The notes under the pieces were generated by a model. The model was not told the DNA's origin and ran no database searches. It worked only from the letters and a program-made list of their open reading frames with translations. From RYN-230 sp963711705 (GTDB lineage: Bacteria; Actinomycetota; Actinomycetes; Streptosporangiales; Streptosporangiaceae), in the NCBI GenBank assembly GCA_963711705.1, contig CAVQFM010000007.1, positions 124,001 through 188,000 of the forward strand: DNA of 64,000 bases. Direction: 5' to 3'. The translations under genes were made by a program, and so were the position numbers. This document shows positions 62,712 through 64,000 of this stretch, one piece after another (the first letter of the stretch is position 1; each line of letters starts with the position of its first letter).

Positions 62712-63779
62712 ATGAGACGGTCCGCCAGACATGCGGTGTGGGGCCCCCTCGTGCTCCTCACCGCGTCCGCCCTGCTCGCGGCCTGCAGTTCCACCGGGGG
62801 CTCGGGCTCGTCCTCGTCATCGACGCCCGCCTCTGCCTCCTCCTCGGGCGCGCTGAAGAAAGGGCTCAAGGTCTTCGTGATCCCGAAGAACCTGGGCAAC
62901 CCGTACTTCACCACCGCCGACAGCGTGAAGACGGGCGGCGCCCTGGCCGCGCTCAGCGCGCTCGGTCAGACTGGCACCGAGACGAGCGGGACAGCGGCCA
63001 CACCCGCCTCGCAGATCCCGGCCATCCAGGCCGCGATCACCAAGGGCGCCAACGCGCTCATCGTGTCCGCCACCGACCCGACCGCGCTGTGCCCGACGCT
63101 CAAGCAGGCCATGGCGAAGAAGATCACCGTGATCACCTACGACTCGGACGCCCCGACCTGCCGCAACCTGTTCGTGAACCAGGCGTCCACGGCCCAGATC
63201 GGGACCAGCGAGGTAGACCTGCTGGCCAAGGAGATCCACAGCAGCGGGCAGATCGCCATCGTGTCCGCGGCCGCCTCGGCGACGAACCAGAACGCCTGGA
63301 TCGGGTTCATGAAGCAGCAGCTCAAGAAGTACCCGAAGATGAAGCTGGTCACCACGGTGTACGGCAATGACGACCCGACCACCGCGACGCAGGTGACCCA
63401 GGGGCTGCTGCAGCACTACCCGAACCTCAAGGGCATCATCTCGCCGACCACGGTGGGCATCCTGGCCGCGGCCCAGGTGGTCTCCTCGTCCAAGTACAAG
63501 GGCAAGGTGATCGTGACCGGGCTGGGCACGCCCGACTCGATGAAGAAGTACGTGGCCAACGGCGTCGCCCCGGCGTTCGAGCTGTGGAACCCCGCGGACC
63601 TCGGCTACCTGGCCGCCTACGCCGCGGTCAACTACGCGTCCGGAAAGATCAACGGCACCCAGGGGCAGGCCTTCACGGCGGGCAAGCTCGGCAAGTTCAC
63701 CATCGGGGCCGACCACAGCGTGCTGCTCGGCCCGCCGTTCGTGTTCACCAAGTCCAACATCAACAACTTCAACTTCTGA
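62712..63779 (+). CDS. Sugar-binding lipoprotein of the ABC importer (RhaS-like)
   Basis: A 355-residue secreted lipoprotein. Signal peptide with lipobox LLAAC (C25), then a Ser-rich linker and a periplasmic-binding-protein type I fold: KVFVIPKNLGNPYFTTADSV, ANALIVSATDPTALCPTLKQA and VITYDSDAPTCRNLFVNQ, the last typical of rhamnose-binding RhaS. AAAGGA precedes the ATG. It captures the sugar outside the membrane for the permeases. A strong hairpin lies between its stop and the isomerase gene. Confidence 0.92.
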   Translation: MRRSARHAVWGPLVLLTASALLAACSSTGGSGSSSSSTPASASSSGALKKGLKVFVIPKNLGNPYFTTADSVKTGGALAALSALGQTGTETSGTAATPASQIPAIQAAITKGANALIVSATDPTALCPTLKQAMAKKITVITYDSDAPTCRNLFVNQASTAQIGTSEVDLLAKEIHSSGQIAIVSAAASATNQNAWIGFMKQQLKKYPKMKLVTTVYGNDDPTTATQVTQGLLQHYPNLKGIISPTTVGILAAAQVVSSSKYKGKVIVTGLGTPDSMKKYVANGVAPAFELWNPADLGYLAAYAAVNYASGKINGTQGQAFTAGKLGKFTIGADHSVLLGPPFVFTKSNINNFNF

Positions 63780-63784
63780 CCCGG

Positions 63785-63850
63785 CGGCGGCGTGCGTGAT
63801 CATGGGATCAGTGTGGTCATCACGACAGCAATCCCATGATCACGCCGCCG
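63785..63850. terminator. Strong intercistronic stem-loop between rhaS-like and rhaI
   Basis: GTGATCATGGGAT (63796-63808) pairs perfectly with ATCCCATGATCAC (63831-63843), 13 base pairs around a 22-base loop. Outside it CGGCGGC (63785-63791) pairs with GCCGCCG (63844-63850) after a 4-base bulge. There is no T-run, so full termination is doubtful. It may protect the abundant binding-protein mRNA or reduce read-through, or be a genome-wide repeat. Confidence 0.65.
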
Positions 63851-63887
63851 CGCCCAGCCTTTCCCGGCTGCCTGGAGATGACCTGAG

Positions 63888-64000
63888 ATGCCTGACCTGA
63901 CCGCCGTGAAGACCGCCCTGCGAGCCCAGCAGATCGAGCTCCCGTCCTGGGCGTTCGGCAACACCGGGACCCGGTTCAAGGTGTTCGCGCAGCCCGGCGT
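63888..64000 (+). CDS. rhaI: L-rhamnose isomerase, N-terminal part (runs off the window)
   Basis: Thirty-seven codons are visible. After MPDLTAVKTALRAQQIELPS the segment WAFGNTGTRFKVFAQPG matches the start of the Pseudomonas stutzeri-type L-rhamnose isomerase (RhaI), a TIM-barrel enzyme converting L-rhamnose to L-rhamnulose. GGAG lies about ten bases before the ATG. This gene is what identifies the transported sugar in the locus. The rest of the pathway is presumably downstream. Confidence 0.75.
   Translation, partial: MPDLTAVKTALRAQQIELPSWAFGNTGTRFKVFAQPG

Noticed and set aside
1..64000. CRISPR arrays, rRNA genes, prophage or conjugative modules
   Set aside because: No regularly spaced repeats, rRNA sequence, integrase or phage structural genes were seen; the only mobile element supported is the cassette at 16154-16828.

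Overview
The window is very GC-rich and densely packed, with many 4-base ATGA or GTGA start/stop overlaps, GTG and TTG starts, and several promoters placed so that the start codon sits at or next to the predicted transcription start (leaderless mRNAs). Together with an F420-type nitroreductase relative, mycobacterial-type adenosine kinase, DUF222/HNH (13E12-like) gene, PspC/DUF1707 proteins and galactofuran genes (glf, glfT2), this points to an actinomycete. The order cannot be fixed from sequence alone.

Layout. 1-4.7 kb: an ArsR/AHSA1 pair, a TauD-type dioxygenase, a DDN-like protein, a small HEAGH protein, a universal stress protein and a LigD-type polymerase domain. 4.7-9.3 kb: an envelope-stress group (DUF1707, PspC, PspC-histidine kinase, response regulator, Ser/Thr kinase). 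9.3-16.2 kb: an MFS exporter, HrpA helicase and serine hydrolase. 16.15-16.83 kb: a 675-base insertion with 41-base inverted repeats and a CTA target duplication; it carries a VOC-family gene and only a scrap of transposase. 16.9-19.9 kb: a frameshifted DUF222/HNH gene behind an SOS-box-like site, then a MATE/DinF transporter. 20-28.3 kb: a divergent methyl-cycle locus (unknown methyltransferase, core MetE, metK, adoK on the minus strand; PucR regulator and homocysteine methyltransferase-MTHFR fusion on the plus strand). 28.7-30.6 kb: a DrrAB-like exporter. 30.9-40.6 kb: galactan/cell-envelope glycosyltransferases with glf and glfT2 and a sulfotransferase-like gene. 40.8-52.6 kb: mixed metabolic genes, including a large ferritin-like/CDGSH/ferredoxin/CDGSH/globin polyprotein. 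52.8-64 kb: an L-rhamnose-type locus, with lacI-lutA-lutB-lutC::adh-methyltransferase facing an ABC transporter, its binding protein and the start of L-rhamnose isomerase.

How the parts fit. In the rhamnose locus, the importer and isomerase begin catabolism, while the divergent Lut/dehydrogenase genes can finish oxidation of the lactaldehyde/lactate half of the sugar; the LacI regulator and a TGAAACGTT-type operator lie between them. In the methyl-cycle locus, homocysteine methylation, SAM synthesis, SAM use and adenosine salvage are encoded together. The glf-glfT2 operon supplies and polymerises galactofuranose.

Caution. Several genes are broken by single-base frame changes in GC-rich runs (DUF222 gene three times, the GT39 gene, the globin polyprotein, probably the 5' end of the LigD polymerase gene). 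Some may be sequencing indels rather than biology, and fusions or unusual starts should be read with that in mind.
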